Notes: a model not told the origin generated them from the letters alone. A stretch of 64,000 nucleotides of DNA from Phormidium tenue FACHB-886 (GCF_014764505.1 NZ_JACXWX010000004.1:186001-250000), one strand, 5' to 3'; shown: positions 15,452 through 25,308, numbered from the stretch's first letter. Translations and numbers: made by a program.

Positions 15452-17662
15452 TTATGCCATACCCGGATGAGTATCAGGACGAACAAAAGAAGGGAGATCT
15501 ACCGTTCCGGGCGATCGCTGCTTCTTGGTGGGGCGCAACGGATGAATCACCGGAGAAGGCCAGCTAGAGTGAGTTAGCCCAGGAATGAAACTCTCAGATT
15601 GGGTGGATTCAGGAGCAACTGGCGTTTCTGCCAGTGGATTGGGGAGTGGAGAGGTTGATGCGTTTGTTTGGGACGATTGCGAAGTCGGTGAAGACGTTGT
15701 TTGAGGGAATGGGTGGGAAACAGCTTCAGGTCCTGCCGACAGCGTTTCTTGAGGCTGCAGCGCCTCAAAGTCGATCGCTTCAAATGCAGACAGATCTCCT
15801 GACAGGCTCGCTTTGACGATATCTTCCGTTGAGACTTCAATCAGCCGTGCTAAATCTTGCCAAAGGTCATCTTCGGCATCGGTATTTGGTTGAACTGGCG
15901 CTGGAGCAGCAACAGGCTCAACAGTAGGCTGGCTAGTAGATTGATTGATTGGCTGACGGGCTGGAGCAGGAGATTCTGTCAGTAGCTCAGGAGATAATTT
16001 AATGGGCAATTCAGGCGGCAACTCATTGGAGCTAGTTGGTTCTGGAAGGTCGATCGCCAGGGATTGAACTGCTTCTTGAATTGAGGTTCCCTTGCGAATT
16101 GCATCTGCCAATCTATCTGCTAGCGGTCGCATGGCTGTATCGATCTGCTCAATCAGCGCTGGATCAGCGAGGACGGGTTCAGCCGGTGCTAGCTCAGGGC
16201 TTTGGGTGACTGGAAGCTGAATGACAGATCGTTTCAAATGAGGTTCTTGAGTTTGGGGGGGTTCTGTCTCAGAGTTCGCAGTTTCAATGGGAGCTGGGAA
16301 AGCTGCCTTGGAGGATGCGTCTTGAATTGGAATAGTTGGCTGCAGCGGAATTACAGCCTCTGGCTCGTCTAGCCCTTCCAGCCCAAGCGTATGCAGCTTC
16401 ATCCAGGCAGCTCGCGGTGTCAGGATCTCGTTTGCTGCTGCCCAGGGTTGAATACGCTGTGTCTTAGGTAGGAAGGATTGTTCATCGAGGGTAGACGTAG
16501 CTTCTCCAAGATCGTATTGCGGTGCGGGAACTTCCAAACATTTCTCTAGCGCCACCTTAAATTGCAGCGTATAGCGCTGTTGGCGATGCAAACGAGCTTG
16601 CAAATCTCGATTGGTAGCCTCCGCCTGTGCCAACTGCTGCAATCGCTCGTTATAGTGCTGCTGGAGCAACGCAGACTCCCGCTCTAGCTGAGAAACGCGC
16701 TCTTGGCTCGTTTCTAGCTGGCCCGTTAGCGTTTCGATCAGAATTTGCTGTCGCTGGTGGGTCTGGTGGGCAAACTCAAGCTGATTGAACAAGCTGACGA
16801 TCTGCTCTTGTGCAGACGCTAAATCTTCTGGGGTCTGGCTAACAATCGTTTGATAGTCTTGCGAACGTCCCACTTCTGCTTGGAGCGCAATTTGGCTGCT
16901 TTCTAGTGCTTCTTCTAGCTGAGAGACGCGATCGAGCAGAATACTGTTGCACTGGTTGAGTTCTTGAAGCAGGCTGATTAGATCAGTGATATCGGTCGGC
17001 TCTGCTGTATTGGCGGCATTTTCTGACCATGCGGCGATCACAGCTGTGGGGTCGGGCAAACTAGGACGGCTGATGGGCGTATCTGCGGGTTTTTCTACTA
17101 GGGGAGCATCAGGGGATTGAGCTTCAGTGGGTTGAACCGCTGGCGATTGCTTGATGGATTGAGCAAGTGCAGCATTGTCTTCCCATTTCAGCAATTCCTG
17201 TTTTAACAATTCCTGCTTCAGCGCTTCCTGCTCAGGGCTATCAGGGGATTGAGCTTCAGTGGGTTGAGCCGCTGGTGATTGCTCGATGGATTGAGCAAGT
17301 GCAGCATTGTCTTCCCATTTCAGCAATTCCTGTTTTAACAATTCCTGCTTCAGCGCTTCCTGCTCAGGGCTATCAGGAGATTGAGCTTCGGTGGGTTGAA
17401 CCGCTGGCGATTGCTCGATGGATTGAGCAAGTGCAGCGTTGTCTTCCCATTTCAGCAATTCCTGTTTTAACAATTCCTGCTTCAGCGCTTCCTGCTCAGG
17501 GCTATCTTGTTCAAACAGCGGGTCTGCCGCGCTGCTCTCTAGCGCTTCTTCTACCAACGCCGTAAAGGGATTTTCCCACCCTGGTTCCGCTGTTGGGGTT
17601 CCTTGGGGTGCTGAGGGGTCGGGGCGGTTTAGCGGGGCGTTTGCTTCACTCATAGCTTTCAC
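15452..17662 (-). CDS. Coiled-coil protein with three tandem 44-residue repeats
   Basis: A 736-residue soluble protein of unknown function. Near the N-terminus (about residues 53-184) three almost identical 44-residue units follow each other, each beginning SPEQEALKQELLKQELLKWE and ending near PTEAQSP. A long coiled coil follows at about 230-370 (ELNQCNSILLDRVSQLEEAL, LETSQERVSQLERESALLQ). The remainder is Pro/Glu/Gln-rich and likely disordered, interrupted by short helical stretches (IEQIDTAMRPLADRLADAI; LWQDLARLIEVSTEDIVKA). No enzyme motif is visible. The architecture fits a scaffold or polar-tether type protein. The ATG at 17662 starts a reading frame without membrane segments. It is convergent with the CAP gene (27 bp apart). 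Confidence 0.75.
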   Translation of the reverse strand: MKAMSEANAPLNRPDPSAPQGTPTAEPGWENPFTALVEEALESSAADPLFEQDSPEQEALKQELLKQELLKWEDNAALAQSIEQSPAVQPTEAQSPDSPEQEALKQELLKQELLKWEDNAALAQSIEQSPAAQPTEAQSPDSPEQEALKQELLKQELLKWEDNAALAQSIKQSPAVQPTEAQSPDAPLVEKPADTPISRPSLPDPTAVIAAWSENAANTAEPTDITDLISLLQELNQCNSILLDRVSQLEEALESSQIALQAEVGRSQDYQTIVSQTPEDLASAQEQIVSLFNQLEFAHQTHQRQQILIETLTGQLETSQERVSQLERESALLQQHYNERLQQLAQAEATNRDLQARLHRQQRYTLQFKVALEKCLEVPAPQYDLGEATSTLDEQSFLPKTQRIQPWAAANEILTPRAAWMKLHTLGLEGLDEPEAVIPLQPTIPIQDASSKAAFPAPIETANSETEPPQTQEPHLKRSVIQLPVTQSPELAPAEPVLADPALIEQIDTAMRPLADRLADAIRKGTSIQEAVQSLAIDLPEPTSSNELPPELPIKLSPELLTESPAPARQPINQSTSQPTVEPVAAPAPVQPNTDAEDDLWQDLARLIEVSTEDIVKASLSGDLSAFEAIDFEALQPQETLSAGPEAVSHPFPQTTSSPTSQSSQTNASTSPLPNPLAETPVAPESTQSESFIPGLTHSSWPSPVIHPLRPTKKQRSPGTVDLPSFVRPDTHPGMA
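17109..17506. repeat. Three tandem 132-bp repeats inside a coding region
   Basis: Three head-to-tail copies with a period of exactly 132 bp (starting near 17109, 17241 and 17373) encode the 44-residue repeats of the coiled-coil protein. Copies differ at only a few positions, so the duplication is recent or kept uniform by gene conversion. Because the period is a multiple of three, copy-number change keeps the reading frame. Confidence 0.95.
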
Positions 17663-17862
17663 TCAACGGCAGACTGGACGAGCAAGTGTAACAAAATTCA
17701 GCCACAATCAATCAAAAGATGGCAATTGCTGATTCTTCGCGACACGACAGAATTGCGTATCCGATTTGAACTCTTAACTAAGTAGCACAGAAACTAATTT
17801 TGGCGACAATTTTTTTGCGAGTTTTGCTTTAAATGATTCAATTCTTTAGGTCTTCGAGGGCA

Positions 17863-18897
17863 TTAGCTCAACACTTCCTGCAGCATTTCTCGATGAAGTA
17901 ATGCCCGATCGACTAGCGCATGAATTCGATCGGTTGACACAGCTTCTCCATTGGCATACAGTTCAAGCCATTCGTGGCTAATCTGATTGGCATCAGTTGG
18001 CATCTGGGGGAGTTCCCATCCTGGCAATTCCAAATCCTGCATGAGCTGTGAAACTTTGGGATCGTAGCTGATCGCAAAACAGCGGCATTCAGCGGCGGCT
18101 GCCATAATTAGCCCGTGAAACCGCATGGCGATCGTCATTTCAACACCCTGGAAGACTCCCCTGAGCTGCTGTGGCTCTGTGATCGTGAGAATTTGGCTCA
18201 CGGTTGAAAGTTCAGCGTTTAGCGTTTGGGCAATTGCCAGATCTTGAGCAGGCTGAAATGGAATTAGTAGAATGCTTGTTTGTGTCGCTTTTTGAAAATC
18301 TGCAAGGGCACGGCTGAGGAGCGCCAATCGGGCAGGCGTGAGGTGAGGATGCGACCGCAGCACTACTGCCACTCTGGGAGCTGGAATGTCCCACAAGCCA
18401 GGAACAGCCACCGGTTGTAAGGCCCACACGGGGTCGGGAGCTAGCAGGAACGGCACTTGCCAACTTGCCAATAATGACGCCGATCTACTATCCCGAACGC
18501 TAATTGCCGTACAGCCTGCAAATGCTCGCTGTGAGAGCGCCCGGGTGAACGATCGTTTCAAGGGACCAATTCCCTGCGCCCAAGCAACTGTTTTTAGCCC
18601 AAACTGCTGCGCCAGCGCCATTAAGCCACCGTAGTAGATAGGGCTGATGGCGCTGGTTGCATCTTGCATCAAACTGCCGCCACCCCAGATAAAAGCATCT
18701 GACCGCCGCAGTGCCTTGACTACGGCTGCTGATTTGCGATCGCAAACCTCAACCCCATAGCGTTTGTATGTTTCCTTTGGGTTGCCCGACAGCACAAGCG
18801 GCTGCACATGACTCGGCAACATTTGCAGCAGTGATGCCAATAGCGCTTCGTCGCCACCATTTCCCATACCGTAATAGCCACACAAAACCGCTCGCAT
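17863..18897 (-). CDS. csaB: Polysaccharide pyruvyl transferase CsaB
   Basis: A 344-residue CsaB-type ketal-pyruvyl transferase that adds pyruvate to cell-wall polysaccharide, which can anchor S-layer proteins. The N-terminus MRAVLCGYYGMGNGGDEALL, the central FIWGGGSLMQDATS and WAQGIGPL, and the late TIAMRFHGLIMAAAA (conserved R-x-H) are hallmarks. Length agrees with the family. Upstream, 322 bp (18898-19219) separate it from the divergent Ycf49-like gene. That gap holds a 9-bp inverted repeat (CAGGACTTA/TAAGTCCTG) but no gene I can support. Confidence 0.92.
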   Translation of the reverse strand: MRAVLCGYYGMGNGGDEALLASLLQMLPSHVQPLVLSGNPKETYKRYGVEVCDRKSAAVVKALRRSDAFIWGGGSLMQDATSAISPIYYGGLMALAQQFGLKTVAWAQGIGPLKRSFTRALSQRAFAGCTAISVRDSRSASLLASWQVPFLLAPDPVWALQPVAVPGLWDIPAPRVAVVLRSHPHLTPARLALLSRALADFQKATQTSILLIPFQPAQDLAIAQTLNAELSTVSQILTITEPQQLRGVFQGVEMTIAMRFHGLIMAAAAECRCFAISYDPKVSQLMQDLELPGWELPQMPTDANQISHEWLELYANGEAVSTDRIHALVDRALLHREMLQEVLS

Positions 18898-19219
18898 CGC
18901 TTGTTTGCTCTCAGCTGAATCACCTCAGGACTTAAGACACTGGGTTCAGTGCACGAAACCTGCTGGCGTCCCCAATCACCATAAGTCCTGCACCCTTCAG
19001 AATAAACGTCAGTTTGACAAAGCGCAAAACTATAGGGGTTGTGATCGACAAAGGTATCAGGTTTTCGCCACACTGAGATCTACAGAGAAGATTTACAGAG
19101 CTGAGCTCCATGGAACAGAAATGACGTAATTCAATCCGGGCTTCTGAAAATTTCTATTTCAGAATTAGAGGATTGGAAAAATAGTTAAATAGGTACTAGG
19201 TCTGCCTGAGTTTCTACTT

Positions 19220-19519
19220 ATGAATGCGCTTTCAATTCCCACCTGGATTATTCATGTTTCTAGCGTGATCGAGTGGATCGCCGCGATCTGGTTAATTTGG
19301 ACATATGGTAATGTGAGCCAAAATCTGGCCTGGCGATCGCTGTCCTTTGCCATGCTGCCCGCACTGATTAGCGCCATGTGTGCTTGTACCTGGCATTTCT
19401 TTGACAATGCCCAATCGCTGGAATGGCTGGTAACGCTACAAGCTGCGATGACGCTGGTTGGAAATATAACGCTGTGTGCGGCAGGCTGGTGGATTTGGCG
19501 ATCGTCTGCTAGAACTTAA
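19220..19519 (+). CDS. Ycf49-like protein (DUF2499)
   Basis: A 99-residue membrane protein with three hydrophobic segments and the typical opening LSIPTWIIHVSSVIEWIAAI, then SAMCACTWHFFDN and LEWLVTLQAAMTLVGN. This is the DUF2499/Ycf49-like family shared by cyanobacteria and plastid-bearing eukaryotes; the function is not known to me. It precedes an Rrf2-type regulator in the same direction by 119 bp. Confidence 0.88.
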   Translation: MNALSIPTWIIHVSSVIEWIAAIWLIWTYGNVSQNLAWRSLSFAMLPALISAMCACTWHFFDNAQSLEWLVTLQAAMTLVGNITLCAAGWWIWRSSART

Positions 19520-19638
19520 GTCCTTCTTGATTTTGTCTACATCAAGAATGTATGGAGGTTCCGTGAAACCCAATAAAACCGATAAACCCTAGTGGTGAAC
19601 CGGAGTATAATGAAGGAGCCCCATCGATCGCGCAACCT

Positions 19639-20076
19639 GTGGAACTTTCTTGTAAAAGTGAATATGCCCTGCTAGCGCTCTTGGAGCTAGCCAGTCAATA
19701 CAATACTGGCGATCCCCTGCAAATTCGCCAGATTGCTGCGGAACAAAATATTCCCGATCGTTATCTGGAACAACTCCTTGCTGCGCTGCGGCGGGCTGGC
19801 ATTGTCCGCAGTCAGCGGGGGGCAAAAGGTGGATATTTGCTTGCGCGTGAGCCTTGGAAGATCACTATCTTAGAGGTGATTAACTGCATTGAAGGCGCAG
19901 ATTCTCAGCCTACTGAGTCAGGGCGAGAGCCAAAATCGGTTGAAGAAGTCATTGTCCGCGAAATCTGGAATGAAGCAGGACAAGCAGCCGATGCAGTATT
20001 GCAGAAATATACGCTCCAAGATCTAGCCGAGAAGCGCAATGCTCGGCAGCAGTTAGATCTAATGTATTACATCTAG
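19639..20076 (+). CDS. Rrf2 family transcriptional regulator
   Basis: A 145-residue winged-helix regulator starting at GTG 19639 (MELSCKSEYALLALLELA). The HTH region includes IRQIAAEQNIPDRYLEQLLAAL, and the wing SQRGAKGGYLLAR, both diagnostic of Rrf2. The three-cysteine cluster that binds Fe-S in IscR and NsrR is absent; only Cys5 and one Cys near residue 93 (NCIEGADS) are visible, so it probably senses something else or binds a cluster in a different way. In cyanobacteria, relatives affect photosystem and iron-stress genes. The promoter of its own region is not obvious. A strong hairpin terminator follows. Confidence 0.9.
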   Translation: MELSCKSEYALLALLELASQYNTGDPLQIRQIAAEQNIPDRYLEQLLAALRRAGIVRSQRGAKGGYLLAREPWKITILEVINCIEGADSQPTESGREPKSVEEVIVREIWNEAGQAADAVLQKYTLQDLAEKRNARQQLDLMYYI

Positions 20077-20102
20077 ATTGGATGAACTAATTCTAATATT
20101 TC

Positions 20103-20146
20103 AAATTCTGGTAGAGAGACTGCTATTTCTCTACCAGAATTTTTTG
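20103..20146 (+). terminator. Intrinsic terminator after the Rrf2 gene
   Basis: A perfect 15-bp stem (20103-20117 with 20128-20142), a 10-nt loop and a T run to 20145. The left flank is also A-rich, so it could act on both strands. Confidence 0.9.
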
Positions 20147-20278
20147 GCGGTCGCCGTTCCAAAGAAGTTCTAAACAGAACAGCGACAGCTATAAATCCTG
20201 ACCCAGTCATACAGCGATTGCTATATGACAAATAGCTTTTGCCCTTATCCCATAGTCTCTTCTCGATAAAATAGGCAT

Positions 20279-20989
20279 ATGGCAAACACTCACTACGACA
20301 TTTTAGAAGTTAGCCCAACGGCAAGCCAATCTGAGATTAAGCAGGCTTATCGGCGGCTGGCAAAGCGCTTTCACCCGGATGTGAGCCGGGAGGCAAGCCA
20401 CGATCGAATTACACAAATTAACGCTGCCTACGAGATCCTCAGTGATCCACGTCAGCGCCAGTCCTACGATCAACAGCTCAACCCCTATTACCGTGGGTTT
20501 GGCACTCCAAATCATGCAGAGGCAGTCAATCGCCAACAGCGGGCTGCGGCGGCTCAGCGGCAATATCGGCAGCGTCAGAGCGGACGAAACAGCGACGAGC
20601 AGCTGCAGCGATGGCTCCACCAGGTTTATCAGCCCGTTAGCCGGGCACTCAATCAAATTTTGCGCTCACTTCAGTCTCAAATCGATGAACTTGCTGCCGA
20701 TCCATTTGACGACGAGCTAGTTGAAGACTTTCAAGCTTACATCGATGATTGTCGGGAGGATTTGCAAAGGGCACAGCGCCTCTTTCGTTCAATGCCCAAT
20801 CCTTCTAGCGTGGCAGGGGCGGCAGCTCACCTTTATTACTGCCTCGATCGAGTAGGCGACGGGTTGGATGAGCTAGAGCGGTTTATCACCAGCTACGATG
20901 ACTATTGTCTGCATACTGGGCAAGAGATGTTTCGGATCGCAGCAGGGCTGAGACGAGAAGCACAGGCAGCAATGAAAGAAATCGCTTAA
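20279..20989 (+). CDS. J-domain (DnaJ-like) co-chaperone
   Basis: A 236-residue protein. Residues 4-68 form a J domain (HYDILEVSPTASQSEIKQAY) with the catalytic HPD in FHPDVS and the QINAAYEILSD helix. No G/F region or zinc finger follows. Instead there is an Arg/Gln-rich linker and a helical C-terminal domain of about 150 residues (QIDELAADPFDDELVEDFQAY) seen in cyanobacterial type III J proteins. It should stimulate an Hsp70 partner; the client is unknown. Confidence 0.9.
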   Translation: MANTHYDILEVSPTASQSEIKQAYRRLAKRFHPDVSREASHDRITQINAAYEILSDPRQRQSYDQQLNPYYRGFGTPNHAEAVNRQQRAAAAQRQYRQRQSGRNSDEQLQRWLHQVYQPVSRALNQILRSLQSQIDELAADPFDDELVEDFQAYIDDCREDLQRAQRLFRSMPNPSSVAGAAAHLYYCLDRVGDGLDELERFITSYDDYCLHTGQEMFRIAAGLRREAQAAMKEIA

Positions 20990-21122
20990 AGCCTATAGCC
21001 ATTCTCAAGCTTAGTGAAGGGATCGACAGTGAAATTATAGATTTCCCCCATAGCTAGACTGTTGTGCGCCAGAATGGTTAAGGAGACATTCTCCGCCCTT
21101 ATTCCTCATTCCTTCTTTCGCC

Positions 21123-22484
21123 ATGCCTCTGCCGATTGTTGCCGTTATCGGTCGCCCCAATGTGGGCAAATCTACCCTAGTCAACCGCTTGACAGGGGTC
21201 ATGGACGCGATCGTCCATGATGAACCGGGTGTAACGCGCGATCGCACCTACCGCGAAGCCTTCTGGCAGGATCGCGATTTTCTGGTGGTTGATACAGGCG
21301 GGTTGGTGTTTGAAGACGACACAGAATTTCTACCGCTCATTCGGGAGCAGGCTTTTATGGCGCTGGCAGAAGCAAGTGCCGCAATCATGGTGGTGGATGG
21401 ACAGATCGGCGTGACCGCTGCCGATGAGACGATCGCCACTTGGCTACGGCAGCAAGCTGTGCCGGTGCTGCTAGCCGTCAACAAGTGCGAGTCGCCGGAT
21501 CAGGGGTTAGTGCAGGCGGCAGAGTTTTGGTCGTTGGGCTTGGGAGAGCCTTACCCAGTATCGGGAATTCATGGCAACGGTACGGGAGAGCTGCTGGATG
21601 CCCTGATGGAATATCTGCCTGCCACCGAGGTGCCCGAAGACACAGATGAAATTAAGGTAGCGATCGTTGGTCGCCCCAATGTAGGCAAATCTAGCTTGTT
21701 GAATGCGTTTGTGGGCGAAAGTCGAGCGATCGTCAGTCCTATTTCAGGTACGACCCGCGACACGATCGACATGCTCGTTGAACACGGTGAACAGCACTAT
21801 CGCATTATTGATACGGCTGGCATTCGCAAAAAGAAGCAGGTGGAATATGGACCTGAATTTTTTGGAATCAACCGTTCTTTCAAGGCAATTCGGCGGGCAG
21901 ATGTCGTGCTGCTGGTGATCGATGCGCTGGACGGCGTGACCGAGCAAGACCAAAAGCTGGCGGGGCGAATTGCTGAAGACGGACGTGCCTGTGTGGTGGT
22001 GGTCAATAAGTGGGATGCTGTTGAAAAAGATGCCTACACCATCTATGAGTACGACAAGCAGATCAAAGACCGGCTGCACTTTACAGACTGGGCTGAAACG
22101 ATTTACGTCAGCGCAGTGACAGGGCAACGGGTAGAAAAGATTTTGGAGCTAGTGAATACCGCTGCCGAACAAAACAAACGGCGCGTCAGCACCTCAGTCG
22201 TTAACGAAGTGCTAGAAGAAGCACTCAACTGGCACACCCCGCCAACTACTCGCCAAGGGCGGCAGGGCAAAATTTATTACGGAACCCAAGTCACCACTCA
22301 GCCGCCGACGATCGCCCTTTTCGTCAACGACCCGAAACTATTTGGGGATAACTTCCGACGCTATATTGAGCGACAGTTTCGTCAGCACCTTGGGTTTAAA
22401 GGAACGCCTCTACGGATCTTCTGGCGCGGCAAAAAAATGCGAGAACTCGATCGCACGAATCCCAACCGAGCCACCAAAGTCTAA
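21123..22484 (+). CDS. der: Ribosome biogenesis GTPase Der (EngA)
   Basis: A 453-residue double GTPase needed for 50S subunit assembly. Two complete G domains are seen: G1 GRPNVGKS at residues 10-17 with DTGG and NKCES, and a second GRPNVGKS near 183 with DTAG and NKWD. A C-terminal KH-like domain follows ([28 protein letters not shown]). The length is normal. A CbiQ-type gene follows 83 bp downstream in the same direction. Confidence 0.97.
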   Translation: MPLPIVAVIGRPNVGKSTLVNRLTGVMDAIVHDEPGVTRDRTYREAFWQDRDFLVVDTGGLVFEDDTEFLPLIREQAFMALAEASAAIMVVDGQIGVTAADETIATWLRQQAVPVLLAVNKCESPDQGLVQAAEFWSLGLGEPYPVSGIHGNGTGELLDALMEYLPATEVPEDTDEIKVAIVGRPNVGKSSLLNAFVGESRAIVSPISGTTRDTIDMLVEHGEQHYRIIDTAGIRKKKQVEYGPEFFGINRSFKAIRRADVVLLVIDALDGVTEQDQKLAGRIAEDGRACVVVVNKWDAVEKDAYTIYEYDKQIKDRLHFTDWAETIYVSAVTGQRVEKILELVNTAAEQNKRRVSTSVVNEVLEEALNWHTPPTTRQGRQGKIYYGTQVTTQPPTIALFVNDPKLFGDNFRRYIERQFRQHLGFKGTPLRIFWRGKKMRELDRTNPNRATKV

Positions 22485-22567
22485 TTTCAGTTCAGTCTCA
22501 TTCCAATTTTTCCTCAGCTTCGGCAGAAGTGGAAAGCACCCCTGCCGAGGCACCTTCTTCTAACGCT

Positions 22568-23467
22568 ATGGATTTACTGCGATCGCTGCCCATCGGACTT
22601 TATCTGGAACAGCCTGTTACCTGGCTGCACCGAATCGATGCCCGAATTAAGCTGGGCTGGCTGCTGTGTTTCATGCTGACACCGATCGCCTCTAATCCAA
22701 TCTGGCGGCTGTCAATTGTGGGATGGCTGTTTCTACTAACGCTGAGCACCCGTTTGCCGTGGCGCGTTTGGCGACGGCAGATTGGGCTAATCTTGCTCTT
22801 TAGCGTGCTGCTGTTTGTTATCACGCTGCTTGCTCCCGATGGCGTCAACGTCGTCAGTCAACCTCGCTTACCAAGCGATGAATTTGCGCTGTTGCAGTCT
22901 GCTCCGTTGCCAGCCCTGCCCCAACCCCAAGGCTACCAGTACCTACTGGTTGACCGAGGAGCCATCCACATCACTCGGCGATCGCTAGAGTTAGCAATTC
23001 GCATTGGAACACTGACGTTTGTGCTAATTTACAGCACAAACCTGTATCTACTCACTACCGCACCTGAAGAGATTACAGCAGGGCTAGAAAGTTTGTTGCA
23101 GCCCCTGCGCCGATTTAATTTGCCTGTCACTGAGATCGTGCTGACGCTAACGCTTTCACTGCGGTTTATTCCCCTGGTTTTGGAGGAAGTGCAGAATCTG
23201 GTGCGATCGGTGCGGACGAGAGCAATCAACTGGAAGAAGCTGGGCTTTCGAGGTACCACGCAAGTTTGGGTAACAATTGCTGAGCGGCTGGTGGATAACT
23301 TGCTGGTGCGAGCGGAGCAGATCGCTAGCGCTATGCAGGTGCGTGGCTTTACGAGTCCCGATCGTCATCGGGTGCAGTGGCATCAATTTAGGCTGACGGC
23401 TAGAGATTGGTTAGCAGGGTTAGGAATTGGCGCGTTTCTGGCGGCTCGATTCGTCTGGGGATGGTGA
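22568..23467 (+). CDS. CbiQ-type ECF transporter T component
   Basis: A 299-residue integral membrane protein (start at ATG 22568; the frame is open to 22529 but MDLLRSLPIGLYLEQPVTWL is the expected N-terminus). It has five to six hydrophobic segments and the T-component signature arginine motifs late in the protein (ERLVDNLLVRAEQIASAMQVRGF, the usual A-R-G box, here A-x-x-V-R-G). T components couple an S component and two ATPases for vitamin or metal uptake; none of those partners is encoded in this window, as is common for group II ECF systems. Confidence 0.88.
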   Translation: MDLLRSLPIGLYLEQPVTWLHRIDARIKLGWLLCFMLTPIASNPIWRLSIVGWLFLLTLSTRLPWRVWRRQIGLILLFSVLLFVITLLAPDGVNVVSQPRLPSDEFALLQSAPLPALPQPQGYQYLLVDRGAIHITRRSLELAIRIGTLTFVLIYSTNLYLLTTAPEEITAGLESLLQPLRRFNLPVTEIVLTLTLSLRFIPLVLEEVQNLVRSVRTRAINWKKLGFRGTTQVWVTIAERLVDNLLVRAEQIASAMQVRGFTSPDRHRVQWHQFRLTARDWLAGLGIGAFLAARFVWGW

Positions 23468-24142
23468 AGATTGAGCTTGAGATAACCTAGACCAAAGATA
23501 AGTCAAACTCTAATTGAGGTGAAATTGGGTTGGCAGCAGAGGAGTGGTAGCTAAAGGGCGCACTTGTCATGTCTGCCTCATCAATCGGCGGTTTTTATAG
23601 CGCTATCGCTAAATAAAAGTAAAAAGGCTAGAATTTCTGTAGCAATGCAGCACATTTCAACTTGCTGCTGTCATTCTTTATAAAGCTATCTGCCCAGATA
23701 GGGAACTAAATTGGGCTGAATTATAAGAATCTGTATCAAAGGCAACAGCGATCGCTATGATGTAGGGCGGCGAGGCTATTCTAGCCATGTCTTCTCTCCG
23801 TGTTATTGAATTTTTTAGCCCTGTAAAAGTTTCAGAAGTTTGAAAAGTAGCAAATATGTTTTCCAAAATACCTTAGAAGCAAGCTACACCTGCTTGCCCT
23901 GTCTTCTTTGAGTTCGCTCCCTCTCGTCAAAGATTAGGAAAGCTGTTTTCCAACTGCCTTTCATCGAGAGGACGCCTCAAAACATCACTTCAGGCTCAGT
24001 CATTTGCTCGGCAGACGTAGCGTTTAATAGTTCTTGGTTTGCTCAAAAAGCTATTTTGTGTAGAGAATTTCCTTCAATCCTTAGTACCTATAGAATCAAT
24101 TTGATGCTAAATCCAATTACCCCTGGTGCAGCCCAAGACCGA
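23468..24142. other. 675-bp intergenic region upstream of pipX
   Basis: The region is AT-rich and has no long ORF with coding character. Besides the 36-codon candidate on the minus strand (23678-23788, listed separately) I see GCGCTAT-type motifs and no hairpin terminator of note. Confidence 0.6.
23678..23788 (-). CDS. Candidate 36-residue small protein
   Basis: An ATG at 23788 preceded by GGAGAG (8 nt upstream) opens a 36-codon frame ending in TAA. The product begins MARIASPPYIIAIAVAF and ends LSGQIAL: a short hydrophobic stretch followed by a polar, acidic part. I do not recognise it. The good ribosome-binding site is the main argument; the length is too short for coding statistics, so it could be chance. 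Confidence 0.3.
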   Translation of the reverse strand: MARIASPPYIIAIAVAFDTDSYNSAQFSSLSGQIAL

Positions 24143-24415
24143 ATGAGCAACACTGAAACTTACCTGAATCACCCAACATTTGGTCTGCTGTTTCGAGTTT
24201 GTTTGATTGAGGAAAATCGCGATCTATTTGCAACTTTATATGCCCAACGTTTATTTTTTATCGTCACAACTGGAGCAACAGGAATTCAGTTTGAGCCGAT
24301 CGGACGGACTGATGCTCGTATTTTAGTAGAAGGACGGCTAAGAGATTTGCGTCGTGCTGGGCAACATCAAGAGTTGAACAAGCTGCAAGCAGGTTACAAG
24401 CAAACGTTCCAGTAA
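24143..24415 (+). CDS. pipX: NtcA co-activator / PII-binding protein PipX
   Basis: A 90-residue protein matching PipX along its whole length: ETYLNHPTFGLLFRVC, ELFATLYAQRL-type core (here DLFATLYAQRLFFIV), FEPIGRTDARILVEGRLR and the final helix ending in YKQTF. PipX binds either PII (GlnB) or NtcA and so couples 2-oxoglutarate level to nitrogen-regulated transcription. The ATG at 24143 fits the family; the frame is open to 24056, but those codons look unrelated. It is followed by pipY, as in most cyanobacteria. Confidence 0.93.
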   Translation: MSNTETYLNHPTFGLLFRVCLIEENRDLFATLYAQRLFFIVTTGATGIQFEPIGRTDARILVEGRLRDLRRAGQHQELNKLQAGYKQTFQ

Positions 24416-24624
24416 GCCTTGCTGCAGCATGCTGCGCGTTTGCAGCTAAGCAGGAATGTTTTTCACGGCAGCTTAAATGTGCATTGTCCTATTAAGTCGC
24501 TCTAGCATTTGGAACTCAAATAGAATTTGATTTGAATGCTGTAATTAGGTGTAATTTTCAAAAACTATCTTTACTTTAAGTAATTCTGAATTGCTATAGT
24601 GACTGAGATTGTTAACTTGCTGAC

Positions 24625-25308
24625 ATGACAAGCTTTTCATCTGCTCTCTCGATCGCCGATCGCCTTACCCAAATTCGCCAAACGCTGCCAAAGTCTGTCC
24701 GGTTGATCGCGGTGACTAAACAAGTTTCGGTTGAGGCAATTCGAGCTGCTTATGCGGCAGGAGTTCGCGACTTTGGCGAAAATCGAGTTCAGGAAGCTGA
24801 GGCAAAGCAAGCACAGCTTCAGGATCTTACGGATGTAACCTGGCATTTAATTGGGCATTTGCAGAGTAACAAAGCAGCAAAGGCATTGGCTCAATTTCAA
24901 TGGATTCATTCGGTTGATAGCCTTAAACTGGCACAGCGGCTTGATCAACTTGCTGCAGAGCTGCCTCAAAAACCGAAGGTGTGTCTCCAGATCAAGATTT
25001 TGCCTGATCCCAATAAGTTTGGTTGGAGCGTTCCAGAGCTCTTAGCAGATTTACCTTTACTGGATCAGTGTAGGCAGTTAGAGATTGTTGGGCTGATGTC
25101 GATTCCACCCTTAGGGCTGGATAAAGCAGACACACAGTCTGTTTTTAGCCAAACTCATAATCTGGCAGCGCAGATCCGCCAGCAAAACTGGTCGCACATC
25201 CGGATGGAGGAACTGTCTATGGGGATGTCGGAGGATTACCAGTTGGCGATCGACTCTGGAGCAACGATGATTCGGCTGGGACGTACGCTATTTGGGGATC
25301 GCAGCTAG
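24625..25308 (+). CDS. pipY: PLP homeostasis protein PipY (YggS family)
   Basis: A 227-residue single-domain PLP-binding protein of the YggS/PLPBP family. Lys32 in LIAVTKQVS is the PLP-binding lysine; FGENRVQEA, WHLIGHLQSNK and SMGMSEDYQLAI are family signatures. It helps to keep pyridoxal phosphate and amino acid pools balanced and is functionally linked with PipX. The gap to pipX (209 bp) is longer than in many relatives. Confidence 0.95.
   Translation: MTSFSSALSIADRLTQIRQTLPKSVRLIAVTKQVSVEAIRAAYAAGVRDFGENRVQEAEAKQAQLQDLTDVTWHLIGHLQSNKAAKALAQFQWIHSVDSLKLAQRLDQLAAELPQKPKVCLQIKILPDPNKFGWSVPELLADLPLLDQCRQLEIVGLMSIPPLGLDKADTQSVFSQTHNLAAQIRQQNWSHIRMEELSMGMSEDYQLAIDSGATMIRLGRTLFGDRS

Noticed and set aside
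17167-17565. 132-codon plus-strand ORF inside the repeat region
   Set aside because: It is the antisense reading of the three 132-bp repeats; its apparent protein repeats only mirror the real minus-strand gene.
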